A stretch of 61,995 nucleotides of DNA from the NCBI RefSeq assembly GCF_023887685.1, contig NZ_JAMWMR010000033.1:1-61995 (forward strand). The letters run 5' to 3'. This DNA is from Streptomyces macrolidinus. Lineage in GTDB: Bacteria > Actinomycetota > Actinomycetes > Streptomycetales > Streptomycetaceae. Shown piece after piece: positions 8,593 to 16,223 of this stretch (its first letter is position 1; every line of letters starts with the position of its first letter). Below the pieces are notes generated by a model. The model was given only the letters and a program-made list of their open reading frames with translations. It was not told the DNA's origin and made no database searches. The position numbers and the translations under genes are program-made.

Positions 8593-9439
8593 GACGGCGG
8601 ATCTCCCCCCGCAGTACTTCGGTGATCTGCAGGGACAGTTCGGCTACCGGCGCGTCCTCGACACGGCGTGGCTGGGGGATGTCGACCGTCCACTCACGGG
8701 CCACCCGGCCCGGCCGGGAGGACAGCAGCACCACGCGCTGCGCGAGCCGTACCGCCTCGCGCACGTTGTGCGTGACGAACAGCACCGACAGCCCCGTCTC
8801 CTGCCAGATCCGGGTGAGTTCGTCGTGCAGGGTGTCGCGGGTGATGGCGTCGAGCGCGGCGAACGGCTCGTCCATCAGCAGCAGTCGGCTGTCCTGCGCG
8901 AGCGCCCGCGCCATGGCGACGCGCTGCCGCATACCGCCCGACAGTTCGTGCACCCGCTTGCCGTACGCCCCGTGCAGCCGCACGAGTGCGAGCAGCTCCT
9001 CCACCCGCGCGCGCCGCTCGGACGCGGGAACTCCCCTGAGCCGCAGGGCGAGTTCGATGTTCTTGCCCGCCGTCAGCCAGGGGAACAGGGCGTGTTCCTG
9101 GAACATCAGGGCCGGGCGGCCGTCCGTCGTGAGGGACCCGGCGCTGGGCCGGTCGAGCCCCGCCACCAGGTTCAGCAGCGTGGACTTGCCGCAGCCCGAG
9201 GCGCCCAGGAGGGTGACGAACTCGCCCGGCGCGACATCGAGATCGATGTCGTCCAGGACGAGCTGCTCCCCGCCCGGCCCCGCGAAGGACTTCGAGACAT
9301 GCCGAAGGCGAGCCGCGTACCGGCCCGCGTCGGCGCTCTCGGAGGCGCTGCCGGTCTCGGCGGCTTCGGCGGCTTCGGCAGCTTCAGCGGCCTGGGCGGC
9401 CCGGGCGGCCTTCTCGGCTTTGGCGTACGTCGTGGCCAT
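8585..9439 (-). CDS. ssuB: Sulfonate-type ABC transporter ATP-binding protein
   Basis: An ABC ATPase of about 284 aa with Walker A GASGCGKST, signature LSGGMRQRVAMARAL, Walker B LLLMDEPFAALD and an H-loop in FVTHN. It powers the permease encoded next. An Ala/Glu-rich low-complexity stretch (AQAAEAAEAAEAAE) precedes the ATPase domain and is encoded by 9-nt repeats around 9357-9405. I chose the ATG at 9439 because AGGAG lies 9 nt upstream; an in-frame ATG at 9463 has no Shine-Dalgarno. The 3' end overlaps ssuC by 8 nt. Confidence 0.88.
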   Translation of the reverse strand: MATTYAKAEKAARAAQAAEAAEAAEAAETGSASESADAGRYAARLRHVSKSFAGPGGEQLVLDDIDLDVAPGEFVTLLGASGCGKSTLLNLVAGLDRPSAGSLTTDGRPALMFQEHALFPWLTAGKNIELALRLRGVPASERRARVEELLALVRLHGAYGKRVHELSGGMRQRVAMARALAQDSRLLLMDEPFAALDAITRDTLHDELTRIWQETGLSVLFVTHNVREAVRLAQRVVLLSSRPGRVAREWTVDIPQPRRVEDAPVAELSLQITEVLRGEIRRHG

Positions 9440-9475
9440 GGTCGTCATCTCCTGGGAACGCATCGCGTACGGCGG

Positions 9476-10591
9476 CTACTTGACGCCGAGACCGGCGTCG
9501 TCGACCGGACTCTCGCCCGCGGCCTTGAGCACCTTGTCGAGGAGGGTGAGGTCGTAGATGCCGTCCAGCTTCGGGTTCTTCAGCAGGCCGGCCTTGACCG
9601 CGTGCCGCGCCTGGGCGTCCAGGGTCGAGGCCAGCGGGTCGTCGGTGAACTGGATGGACTTCCACGCCGGGTCGAGGACGTTCGCGGGGAGCGCCTTGCC
9701 GGAGACCACGGCGAGTTGGTCGTTCGCCGCCTTCTTCGCCGCGTCCGGATGGGCCTTGATCCACTTGTTGGTGTCGACCGAGGCCTTCAACACGGCGTCG
9801 ACGGCCTTCGGGTGCTCCTTGAGGAAGCTCTGGGACACGATGATGTTCGTGATCACGAACGTGTTGTCCGGCCACAGCGTCGACTCGTCCAGCAGGACCT
9901 TGCCGCCCTCGGCGACCAGCTTGGACGCGGTCGGCTCAGGCACCCACGCGCCGTCGATGGACCCGGACTTGAAGGCGTCCGGGGTGACCTTGTTGTCGGT
10001 GCGGACGACCGAGACGTCGCCCTTGCCGCTCTGCGCGTCGACCTTCCAGCCTTGCTCTGCCGCCCAGTTGAGGAGCGCCACGTCCTGGGTGTTGCCGAGC
10101 TGAGGCGTCGCTATCCTCCTGCCCTTGACGTCCTTCAAGGAGCTGATCTTGTTCGGATTCACGACCAGCTTCACACCCCCGGCCGCCGAACCGCCGACGA
10201 TACGCAGGCTCTTGCCGCCGGACTGCGTGTAGCCGTTGATCGACGGGGACGGGCCGATCCAACCGATGTCGATGGCACCGGAGTTCAGGGCCTCGATCTC
10301 GGAGGGACCCGCGTTGAAGATCTGGTACTTGGCCCGCGTACCGCCAAGTGCCTCCTGGAAGAAGCCCTTTCGCGCGCCCACGAGCGCGGTTCCGTGCGTC
10401 AGGTTGCCGAAGTAGCCGATCTTCACGGAGTCGAGCCCGTCGATCTTCTTCGCCCCGGCGGCGACCTGCTGGGTGGACGGGTCCTCCTGGGCCTGCGAGC
10501 CGTAGCCGCATGCGGTGAGCGCGAGGAGGGGGAGGGCGACGAGCGCGGCGAGGCGGCGGCGAAGCCGGGACGGGGGGAGGGTGGCAGACAC
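9476..10591 (-). CDS. ssuA: Sulfonate-type ABC transporter substrate-binding lipoprotein
   Basis: A periplasmic-binding-protein-like lipoprotein of about 371 aa. The N terminus is a lipoprotein signal: Arg-rich n-region (SRLRRR), hydrophobic core and lipobox LTAC, with the lipidated Cys at about residue 28. The mature part carries the SsuA/TauA/NMT1 pattern (KIGYFGNLTHG, EIEALNSGAIDIGWIG, TPQLGNTQDVAL). GTG at 10591 gives the best signal peptide and has AGAGGA about 9 nt upstream; an in-frame GTG at 10624 would add 11 residues. Binding of sulfonates is inferred from family and cluster context. Confidence 0.87.
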   Translation of the reverse strand: MSATLPPSRLRRRLAALVALPLLALTACGYGSQAQEDPSTQQVAAGAKKIDGLDSVKIGYFGNLTHGTALVGARKGFFQEALGGTRAKYQIFNAGPSEIEALNSGAIDIGWIGPSPSINGYTQSGGKSLRIVGGSAAGGVKLVVNPNKISSLKDVKGRRIATPQLGNTQDVALLNWAAEQGWKVDAQSGKGDVSVVRTDNKVTPDAFKSGSIDGAWVPEPTASKLVAEGGKVLLDESTLWPDNTFVITNIIVSQSFLKEHPKAVDAVLKASVDTNKWIKAHPDAAKKAANDQLAVVSGKALPANVLDPAWKSIQFTDDPLASTLDAQARHAVKAGLLKNPKLDGIYDLTLLDKVLKAAGESPVDDAGLGVK

Positions 10592-10713
10592 GGGAGGTGG
10601 TCCTCTCGTCGGTCCGGCGGTCACGGGTTCTCAGGTCGTGGCCGGGATATCGGCAGGTCTTCGGTCCCGCGGAGCGCGGGAGGTGTGGGCGCGCGGGCAG
10701 TGCGCGTACGTCA

Positions 10714-10953
10714 TCACGCACATCGCGCCACTCCGCCCTGCCCTCCCCCAAACTCCGTTCGGGGGGACCCCCACCCGAGGGCACCTCCCCCAGACTTCGT
10801 CCGGGGGGACCCCCAGCCGACGCGGCCACCCTCCTTCGCGAACGTGGAGTAGACGTCGGTGGGAGTCATCGAGGGAGTCATCGAGGGAGTCGCGGAGGGG
10901 GGCATGCGGGGGGTCATGGAGGGGCGCATGGCCGTGGTCATGGTGGGGGCCAT
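10714..10953 (-). CDS. Small Met-periodic ORF between cysN and ssuA
   Basis: A 79-codon frame whose ATG follows the cysN stop by a single nucleotide (TGAGATG), with GGTGGGA about 8 nt upstream, so coupled translation is possible. Met occurs at residues 1, 5, 9, 13, 17, 25 and 29, from 12-nt repeats of the type ATG-ACT-CCC-TCG. TDVYSTFAKEGG follows, then two copies of a palindromic repeat read as GWGSPRTKSGGG and GWGSPRTEFGGG. Third codon positions are mostly G or C, as in real local genes. I recognise no family and cannot exclude an untranslated repeat region. Confidence 0.4.
   Translation of the reverse strand: MAPTMTTAMRPSMTPRMPPSATPSMTPSMTPTDVYSTFAKEGGRVGWGSPRTKSGGGALGWGSPRTEFGGGQGGVARCA
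10742..10815. repeat. Two tandem copies of a GC-rich palindromic repeat
   Basis: Two 32-nt copies (10742-10773 and 10784-10815), 42 nt apart start to start, have the form CCTCCCCCA-N10-GGGGGGACCCCCA. The C-run of the left end can pair with the G-run to form a hairpin. A third copy lies at 14109-14149. In my recollection similar short elements are scattered through streptomycete genomes. Both copies are read in the same frame by the minus-strand small ORF. Confidence 0.8.
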
Positions 10954-10954
10954 C

Positions 10955-12307
10955 TCAGAAGTCCCACCCGTCCTCGGCGGCCGGGTCCGTCACCGGCTCG
11001 GGCGCGGCGAACGACTCGCCGACCATGCCCGCGGTCAGCGTGGTGCCGTCGGCCGGGTCGATCAGGATGAACGAGCCGGTCCGGCGGGAGTCCGCGTAGG
11101 CGTCCACGGGCAGCGGTTCGGCGGTGCGGAGCGTCACGCGGCCGATGTCGTTGGCCACGAGCTGCCCCGGCCGCGGGTGCGGGGAGAGGTCGTCGAGGGT
11201 GAGCCGGGAGGGGATGTCCTGGACGAGGGCCTTGACCGTGCGCGTGCCGTGCTTGAGCAGGACCCGGTGCCCGACGGTCAGCGGCTGGTCGGCGACATGG
11301 CAGACCGTCGCGTCGATGTCCTGCGTGGCCGAGGGTGCGTGCTCGGTCGGCACGATCAGATCGCCGCGGGAGATGTCGATGTCGTCCGCCAGCAGCAGGG
11401 TCACCGACTGCGGGGTCCGGGCGGCCTCGACCGGGCGGCCCAGCAGGTCGATGCCGGAGATCGTCGTCGTATGCCCGGACGGCAGGACCGTGACCCGCTC
11501 CCCGACCCGGAACACACCGGCGGCGATCTGGCCCGCGTACCCCCGGTAGTCCGGGTGCTCGGCGGTCTGCGGGCGGATCACGTACTGCACCGGCAGTCGC
11601 GCGTGGCCGTGCGCCGGGTCGTGGCCGACCGGCACGGTCTCCAGATGCTCCAGGACGGTCGGGCCGCCGTACCAGTCCATGGTGGCGGACGGCTCCACGA
11701 CGTTGTCACCGGCCAGTGCGGAGATCGGGATCGCGGTGACCTCCAAGACGCCCAGCTCGGTCGCGTACGCCGTGAACTCCTCGGCGATCGCCGCGAAGAC
11801 GGGTTCCCGGTAGTCGACGAGGTCCATCTTGTTGACGGCGAGGACGACGTGCGGGACGCGCAGCAGGGCCGCGATCGCCGCGTGGCGGCGGGTCTGCTCG
11901 ACCACGCCGTGGCGCGCGTCGACCAGGATCACCGTCAGTTCGGCCGTGGAGGCGCCCGTGACCATGTTGCGGGTGTACTGCACATGGCCGGGCGTGTCGG
12001 CGAGGATGAACCGGCGCCGTGGCGTGGCGAAGTAGCGGTAGGCCACGTCGATGGTGATGCCCTGCTCGCGCTCCGCGCGCAGCCCGTCGGTGAGCAGCGC
12101 CAGGTCGGGACCGTCCTGGCCGCGGCTCGCCGAAGCGCGCTCCACGGCCTCCAACTGGTCGGCGAGGACCGACTTGGAGTCGTGCAGCAGCCGGCCGACG
12201 AGCGTGGACTTGCCGTCGTCCACGGAACCGGCGGTGGCGAACCGCAGGAGGGTGGTGGCGGAGAGATCCGCCGCCCTGGTGGTCGGGGTGGTCGTCGTTG
12301 TCGTCAT
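10955..12307 (-). CDS. cysN: Sulfate adenylyltransferase subunit 1 (GTPase)
   Basis: A 450-aa EF-Tu-like GTPase that drives CysD to form APS from ATP and sulfate. GTP motifs are clear: G1 AGSVDDGKST (residues 26-35), G3 DTPGH and G4 NKMD, followed by two beta-barrel domains. The usual His of the GHVD motif is Ser here. There is no C-terminal APS-kinase extension, so it is CysN and not a CysNC fusion. ATG at 12307 follows the cysD stop by 2 nt (TGACCATG), indicating an operon with coupled translation. The stop is almost fused to the small Met-rich ORF. Confidence 0.95.
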   Translation of the reverse strand: MTTTTTTPTTRAADLSATTLLRFATAGSVDDGKSTLVGRLLHDSKSVLADQLEAVERASASRGQDGPDLALLTDGLRAEREQGITIDVAYRYFATPRRRFILADTPGHVQYTRNMVTGASTAELTVILVDARHGVVEQTRRHAAIAALLRVPHVVLAVNKMDLVDYREPVFAAIAEEFTAYATELGVLEVTAIPISALAGDNVVEPSATMDWYGGPTVLEHLETVPVGHDPAHGHARLPVQYVIRPQTAEHPDYRGYAGQIAAGVFRVGERVTVLPSGHTTTISGIDLLGRPVEAARTPQSVTLLLADDIDISRGDLIVPTEHAPSATQDIDATVCHVADQPLTVGHRVLLKHGTRTVKALVQDIPSRLTLDDLSPHPRPGQLVANDIGRVTLRTAEPLPVDAYADSRRTGSFILIDPADGTTLTAGMVGESFAAPEPVTDPAAEDGWDF

Positions 12308-12309
12308 GG

Positions 12310-13248
12310 TCAGAAGTACCCCTCGCGCTTGCGGTCCTCCATGGCGGCCTCGGAGAGCTTGTCGTCGGCGCGGGTGGCGCCGCGCTCGGTCAGCCGGGAG
12401 GCGGCGATCTCGGCGATGACCTGCTCCAGCGTCACCGCGTCCGAATCGACTGCGCCGGTGCAGGACATGTCGCCGACGGTGCGGTAGCGCACCAGCCGCC
12501 GCTCGACCCGCTCGTCCTCCTCCGGGCCGCCCCAGGCGCCCGCCGTCAGCCACATGCCGGACCGTTGGAAGACCTCCCGCTCATGGGCGAAGTAGATCTC
12601 GGGAAGCTCGATGCCCTCCCGCGCGATGTACTGCCAGACGTCCAGCTCGGTCCAGTTGGACAGTGGGAAGACGCGGACATGCTCGCCGGGCGCGTGGCGG
12701 CCGTTGTAGAGCTGCCACAGCTCGGGGCGCTGGCGGCGCGGGTCCCACTGGGAGAACGCGTCGCGCAGGGAGAAGACGCGCTCCTTGGCGCGGGCCTTCT
12801 CCTCGTCCCGCCGCCCGCCGCCGAAGACGGCGTCGAACCGCTCGGACCGGATCTTCTCCGTCAGCGGCAGCGTCTGGAGCGGATTACGGGTGCCGTCGGG
12901 ACGTTCCCTCAACACACCCCGGTCGATGTAGTCCTGTACGGAGGCCACATGGAGGCGCAGCCCATGGGCCGCCACCACACGGTCGCGGAACTCCAGCACC
13001 TCGGGGAAGTTGTGTCCCGTGTCCACATGCAGCAGCGAGAAGGGCACCGCGGCGGGCGCGAACGCCTTCAGCGCCAGATGCAGCATGACGATGGAGTCCT
13101 TGCCGCCGGAGAAGAGGATCACCGGCCGCTCGAACTCGCCCACCACCTCGCGGAGGATGTGCACGGCCTCGGATTCGAGGGCGTCGAGATGGGAGAGGGC
13201 GTACGGGGTGTCCGTCCCCTCCCGCGCCGTGACGACGGGTGGCGTCAT
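12310..13248 (-). CDS. cysD: Sulfate adenylyltransferase subunit 2
   Basis: A 312-aa PP-loop ATP pyrophosphatase that forms APS with CysN. The PP-loop is FSGGKDS (residues 46-52), followed by HVDTGHNFPEV and a typical CysD body ending RKREGYF. I chose the ATG at 13248 because AAGGAG lies 6 nt upstream. Another in-frame ATG at 13296, 2 nt after the cysH stop, would add 16 residues and would make coupling tighter. In other streptomycetes I recall a cysC gene between cysH and cysD; here the gap is only about 50 nt. Confidence 0.95.
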   Translation of the reverse strand: MTPPVVTAREGTDTPYALSHLDALESEAVHILREVVGEFERPVILFSGGKDSIVMLHLALKAFAPAAVPFSLLHVDTGHNFPEVLEFRDRVVAAHGLRLHVASVQDYIDRGVLRERPDGTRNPLQTLPLTEKIRSERFDAVFGGGRRDEEKARAKERVFSLRDAFSQWDPRRQRPELWQLYNGRHAPGEHVRVFPLSNWTELDVWQYIAREGIELPEIYFAHEREVFQRSGMWLTAGAWGGPEEDERVERRLVRYRTVGDMSCTGAVDSDAVTLEQVIAEIAASRLTERGATRADDKLSEAAMEDRKREGYF

Positions 13249-13298
13249 CCGGGTCTCCTTCATGCTCGTCATAGTGTTCGCGGAAGTCGCCGTCATCG

Positions 13299-14009
13299 TC
13301 AGCCGTGCAGCCCGCACTCGGTCTTGGCGCGCCCCGCCCAGCGGCCGGCGCGCGGGTCCTCGCCCGCCGGCACCCTGCGGGTGCACGGGGCGCAGCCGAT
13401 GGAGGGGTAGCCGTCCTGCAGCAACGGGTTGGTGAGCACGCCGTGTTCGGCGACGTACGCGTCCACGTCGTCCTGCGTCCAGCGGGCGATGGGCGAGATC
13501 TTGACCTTGCCGCGCTTCTCGTCCCAGGCGACGACAGGGGTGTCCGCCCGGGTCGGGGAGTTGTCGCGGCGCAGCCCGGTCACCCAGGCGTCATAGCCCT
13601 TCAGCCCCTCCTCCAGCGGCTGGACCTTGCGCAGCGCGCAGCACTGGTCGGGGTCGCGGTCGTGCAGTCGGGGGCCGTGCTCGGCGTCCTGCTCGGCGAC
13701 CGTCCGGCGCGGGGTGAGCGTGACGACGTTGACGTCCATCACGGCCTCGACCGCGTCGCGGGTGCCGATGGTCTCCGGGAAGTGGTAGCCGGTGTCGAGG
13801 AACACGACGTCCACGCCGGGCAGCGCACGGGAGGCGAGATGGGCGACCACCGCGTCCTCCATGGAGGAGGTCACGCACCAGCGCGTACCGAAGGTGTCGG
13901 CGGCCCACCGCAGGACGTCCAGCGCCGGGGCGTCCTCCAGGTCGCGACCGGCACGCTCGGCAACTGCCTTGAGATCCAACGCCGTTCGCTCATTCTGACG
14001 GTTCGTCAT
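13299..14009 (-). CDS. cysH: Phosphoadenylyl/adenylyl-sulfate reductase, APS-type
   Basis: A 236-aa reductase that converts activated sulfate to sulfite. Two Cys pairs, C123-C124 and C206-C209 (CAPC), form the [4Fe-4S] site typical of enzymes that use APS directly. The catalytic Cys is C232 in the C-terminal ECGLH motif. This fits the absence of an APS kinase gene. The ATG at 14009 has GAGAGGA 6 nt upstream and overlaps the stop of the preceding small gene (ATGA), indicating translational coupling. Confidence 0.95.
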   Translation of the reverse strand: MTNRQNERTALDLKAVAERAGRDLEDAPALDVLRWAADTFGTRWCVTSSMEDAVVAHLASRALPGVDVVFLDTGYHFPETIGTRDAVEAVMDVNVVTLTPRRTVAEQDAEHGPRLHDRDPDQCCALRKVQPLEEGLKGYDAWVTGLRRDNSPTRADTPVVAWDEKRGKVKISPIARWTQDDVDAYVAEHGVLTNPLLQDGYPSIGCAPCTRRVPAGEDPRAGRWAGRAKTECGLHG

Positions 14010-14221
14010 ATCTGGTCCTCTCCGCTGTCGGTACGCCGAAGACCCCGGCTCAGCAGGCCGAGGAACGCGAGCCGGAAGGCCCGGTTGCACGACGCGCACT
14101 CCCACGCGCCTCCCCCACTCTCGACTGCGCTCGAGCGGGGGGACCCCCATCCTTCTTCGCTGGGCCGCAGGTCCTCGTCGCCGCAGTACGGGCAGTAGAA
14201 GGGTGCCGCTCGCCCGCTCAC
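14006..14221 (-). CDS. Small CxxC (zinc-ribbon-like) protein of the sulfur cluster, with in-frame repeat insertion
   Basis: A 71-aa protein. CPYC (residues 10-13) and CASC (42-45) could form a four-Cys metal site or accept electrons. It starts at GTG 14221, overlapping the cysI stop (GTGA), and ends overlapping the cysH start (ATGA), so it is locked between sulfite and APS reductase. Residues 24-38 (GWGSPRSSAVESGGG) are encoded by a copy of the GC-rich palindromic repeat at 14109-14149. Removing them would join DLRPSEE to AWECASC and give a compact 56-aa protein, which is what I recall for homologues. Function is unknown; support of the sulfite reductase is inferred from position only. Confidence 0.8.
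   Translation of the reverse strand: MSGRAAPFYCPYCGDEDLRPSEEGWGSPRSSAVESGGGAWECASCNRAFRLAFLGLLSRGLRRTDSGEDQI
14109..14149. repeat. GC-rich palindromic repeat inside a coding region
   Basis: A 41-nt copy with the same ends as the pair at 10742-10815: CCTCCCCCA on the left and GGGGGGACCCCCA on the right. The middle is longer and itself partly palindromic (CTCGA...CTCGAG). It lies in frame inside the small CxxC protein gene, between two conserved segments. Confidence 0.8.
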
Positions 14222-15909
14222 GACAGCGCCTCCTCGTCGGCGCGCGCGGCCCAGGCGGCGAACCGCTCGCCGTCCGCGCGTTCGGTCTGGAACCGGGTGA
14301 GTACGCGCTCGATGTAGTCCGGCAGGTCGCGCGAAGTGACCTTCAGACCACGGACCTTGCGGCCGAAGCCCGCTTCGAGGCCGAGCGCGCCGCCGAGGTG
14401 CACCTGGAAGCCCTCGACCTGCTGACCGTCGTCGTCCAGGACCAGTTGACCCTTGAGGCCGATGTCGGCGACCTGGATACGGGCGCAGGCGTTCGGGCAG
14501 CCGTTGAGGTTGATGGTGATCGGCTCGTCGAAGTCCGGGAGGCGGCGCTCCAGTTCGTCGATCAGCGAGGAGCCGCGCGCCTTGGTCTCGACTATGGCCA
14601 GCTTGCAGAACTCGATACCGGTGCAGGCCATGGTGCCGCGCCGGAACGGCGAGGGCCGCACGACGAGGTCCAGCGCCCGAAGGCCCTCGACCAGAGCGTC
14701 CACCTCCGACTCCGCCACATCCAGCACGATCATCTTCTGCTCGGCCGTCGTACGGACCCGGCCCGAGCCGTGCGCTTCCGCGAGGTCCGCGATCTTCGTC
14801 AGCGTGCTGCCGTCGACACGGCCCACGCGCGGCGCGAAGCCGACGTAGAAGCGGCCGTCCCGCTGCCGGTGCACGCCGACGTGGTCGCGCCAGCGCGTCA
14901 CGGGCTGCGCGGGCGCCGGACCGTCGGCCAGCGCGCGCTTCAGATACTCGTCCTCCAGCACCCGGCGGAACCGCTCGGCACCCCAGTCGGCGAGCAGGAA
15001 CTTCAGGCGGGCGCGATTGCGCAACCGCCGGTAGCCGTAGTCGCGGAAGAGGGAGATGACGCCCTCGAAGACATCGGGGACCTGGTCCAGCGGCACCCAG
15101 GCGCCGAGCCGCTGCCCGAGCCTCGGGTTGGTGGACAGGCCGCCGCCGACCCACAGATCGAAGCCGGGGCCGTGTTCGGGGTGGCGCACGCCGACGAAGG
15201 CCACGTCATTGATCTCGTGCGCCACGTCCAGCGACGGCGAACCGGAGATCGCGGCCTTGAACTTGCGGGGCAGGTTCGAGTAGGCCGGGTTGCCGATGAC
15301 CCTGCGGTGGATCTCCTCGATGGCCGGGGTGCCGTCGATGATCTCGTCCTCGGCGATCCCGGCGACGGGCGAGCCGAGGATCACACGGGGCGTGTCGCCA
15401 CAGGCCTCGGTGGTGGACAGCCCGACGGCCTCCAGCCGGTTCCAGATCTCGGGCACGTCCTCGATCCGGATCCAGTGGAACTGGATGTTCTGCCGGTCGG
15501 TGATGTCGGCGGTGCCGCGCGCGAACTCCTGCGAGATCTCGCCGATGACGCGCAACTGCCGTGTGGTGAGCCGCCCGCCGTCGATCCGGACGCGCAGCAT
15601 GAAGTACTCGTCGTCCAGCTCCTCGGGCGCCAGGACCGCGGTCTTGCCCCCGTCGATCCCGGGCTTGCGCTGGGTGTACAGACCCCACCAACGCATGCGC
15701 CCCCGCAGGTCGTTGGGGTCGATCGAGGCGAAGCCCCGTCGGGAGTAGATCGTCTCAATACGTGTCCGTACTGCGAGACCGTCGTCATCCTTCTTGAACT
15801 GTTCGTTGGCGTTGAGCGGAGTGAAGTGCCCCGCCGCCCACTGTCCCTCGCCACGGTGACGACTCACCTTGCGGCGGGACACGGCAGGGTTCTGTGGCGT
15901 GGCGGCCAT
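14218..15909 (-). CDS. cysI: Nitrite/sulfite reductase, siroheme [4Fe-4S] type
   Basis: A 563-aa ferredoxin-dependent-type sulfite reductase, reducing sulfite to sulfide by six electrons. Two ferrodoxin-like half-domains are visible. The siroheme/[4Fe-4S] ligands are C429 and C435 (CTGIEFC) and C471 and C475 (NGCPNAC). It corresponds to SirA of Mycobacterium, which is also next to cysH and a chelatase. ATG at 15909 has GAAGGA about 10 nt upstream. The long in-frame extension further upstream is the leader region. It heads the operon with 4-nt overlaps downstream. Confidence 0.93.
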   Translation of the reverse strand: MAATPQNPAVSRRKVSRHRGEGQWAAGHFTPLNANEQFKKDDDGLAVRTRIETIYSRRGFASIDPNDLRGRMRWWGLYTQRKPGIDGGKTAVLAPEELDDEYFMLRVRIDGGRLTTRQLRVIGEISQEFARGTADITDRQNIQFHWIRIEDVPEIWNRLEAVGLSTTEACGDTPRVILGSPVAGIAEDEIIDGTPAIEEIHRRVIGNPAYSNLPRKFKAAISGSPSLDVAHEINDVAFVGVRHPEHGPGFDLWVGGGLSTNPRLGQRLGAWVPLDQVPDVFEGVISLFRDYGYRRLRNRARLKFLLADWGAERFRRVLEDEYLKRALADGPAPAQPVTRWRDHVGVHRQRDGRFYVGFAPRVGRVDGSTLTKIADLAEAHGSGRVRTTAEQKMIVLDVAESEVDALVEGLRALDLVVRPSPFRRGTMACTGIEFCKLAIVETKARGSSLIDELERRLPDFDEPITINLNGCPNACARIQVADIGLKGQLVLDDDGQQVEGFQVHLGGALGLEAGFGRKVRGLKVTSRDLPDYIERVLTRFQTERADGERFAAWAARADEEALS

Positions 15910-16034
15910 GGGGAACACGTCCTTCGAGGCAGGCAGACGGAACCGCTCGGACCTGCGGAAACGGGCGCACGGCGCAGTGCGCGCGGCAGGGCGCGAGAGT
16001 GAAAGAGAGGGGGGAACGGGGCTGGTCGGTACGC

Positions 16035-16118
16035 TCAGCTCGCCGGACAGATGGCGCTGGACATGCGGCCGAGATCGACGTGCCGTCGACTCACCAAGGC
16101 AATTCCAGCTCCAGACAT
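16035..16118 (-). CDS. Cys-containing leader peptide upstream of cysI
   Basis: A 27-codon ORF starting at ATG 16118 and ending TGA at 16035, 125 nt before cysI. It contains LVSRRHVDLGRMSSAIC, the pattern I recall from the 'putative leader peptide' family found ahead of sulfur genes in streptomycetes. A single Cys is at residue 24, followed by PAS and the stop. Translation stalling when Cys-tRNA is scarce could control cysI, as in amino-acid attenuators; this is inference. Between the peptide and cysI the mRNA can form a short GC hairpin (GCGCAC-N6-GTGCGC). Confidence 0.72.
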   Translation of the reverse strand: MSGAGIALVSRRHVDLGRMSSAICPAS

Positions 16119-16171
16119 GACGGAAGCGTGGCACGGCACTTTGGACGTAGTCCAGCTTCATCCGACATGCG

Positions 16172-16206
16172 GACACCCTTGTCTCGTCATACGAAACAAG
16201 GGTGTC
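16172..16206. terminator. Long hairpin between the GNAT gene and the cysI leader
   Basis: Arms 16172-16187 and 16191-16206 are 16 nt each with a 3-nt loop. There is one C/A mismatch on the plus strand, which becomes a G-U pair in the minus-strand RNA. It starts 18 nt past the stop of the minus-strand GNAT gene, so it is well placed as its terminator. It is also immediately upstream of the cysI leader peptide, and its symmetric CTTGT(C/T)TCGT half-sites could be a repressor operator. Confidence 0.6.
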
Positions 16207-16223
16207 TGGAAGGTGCGAGGGGA

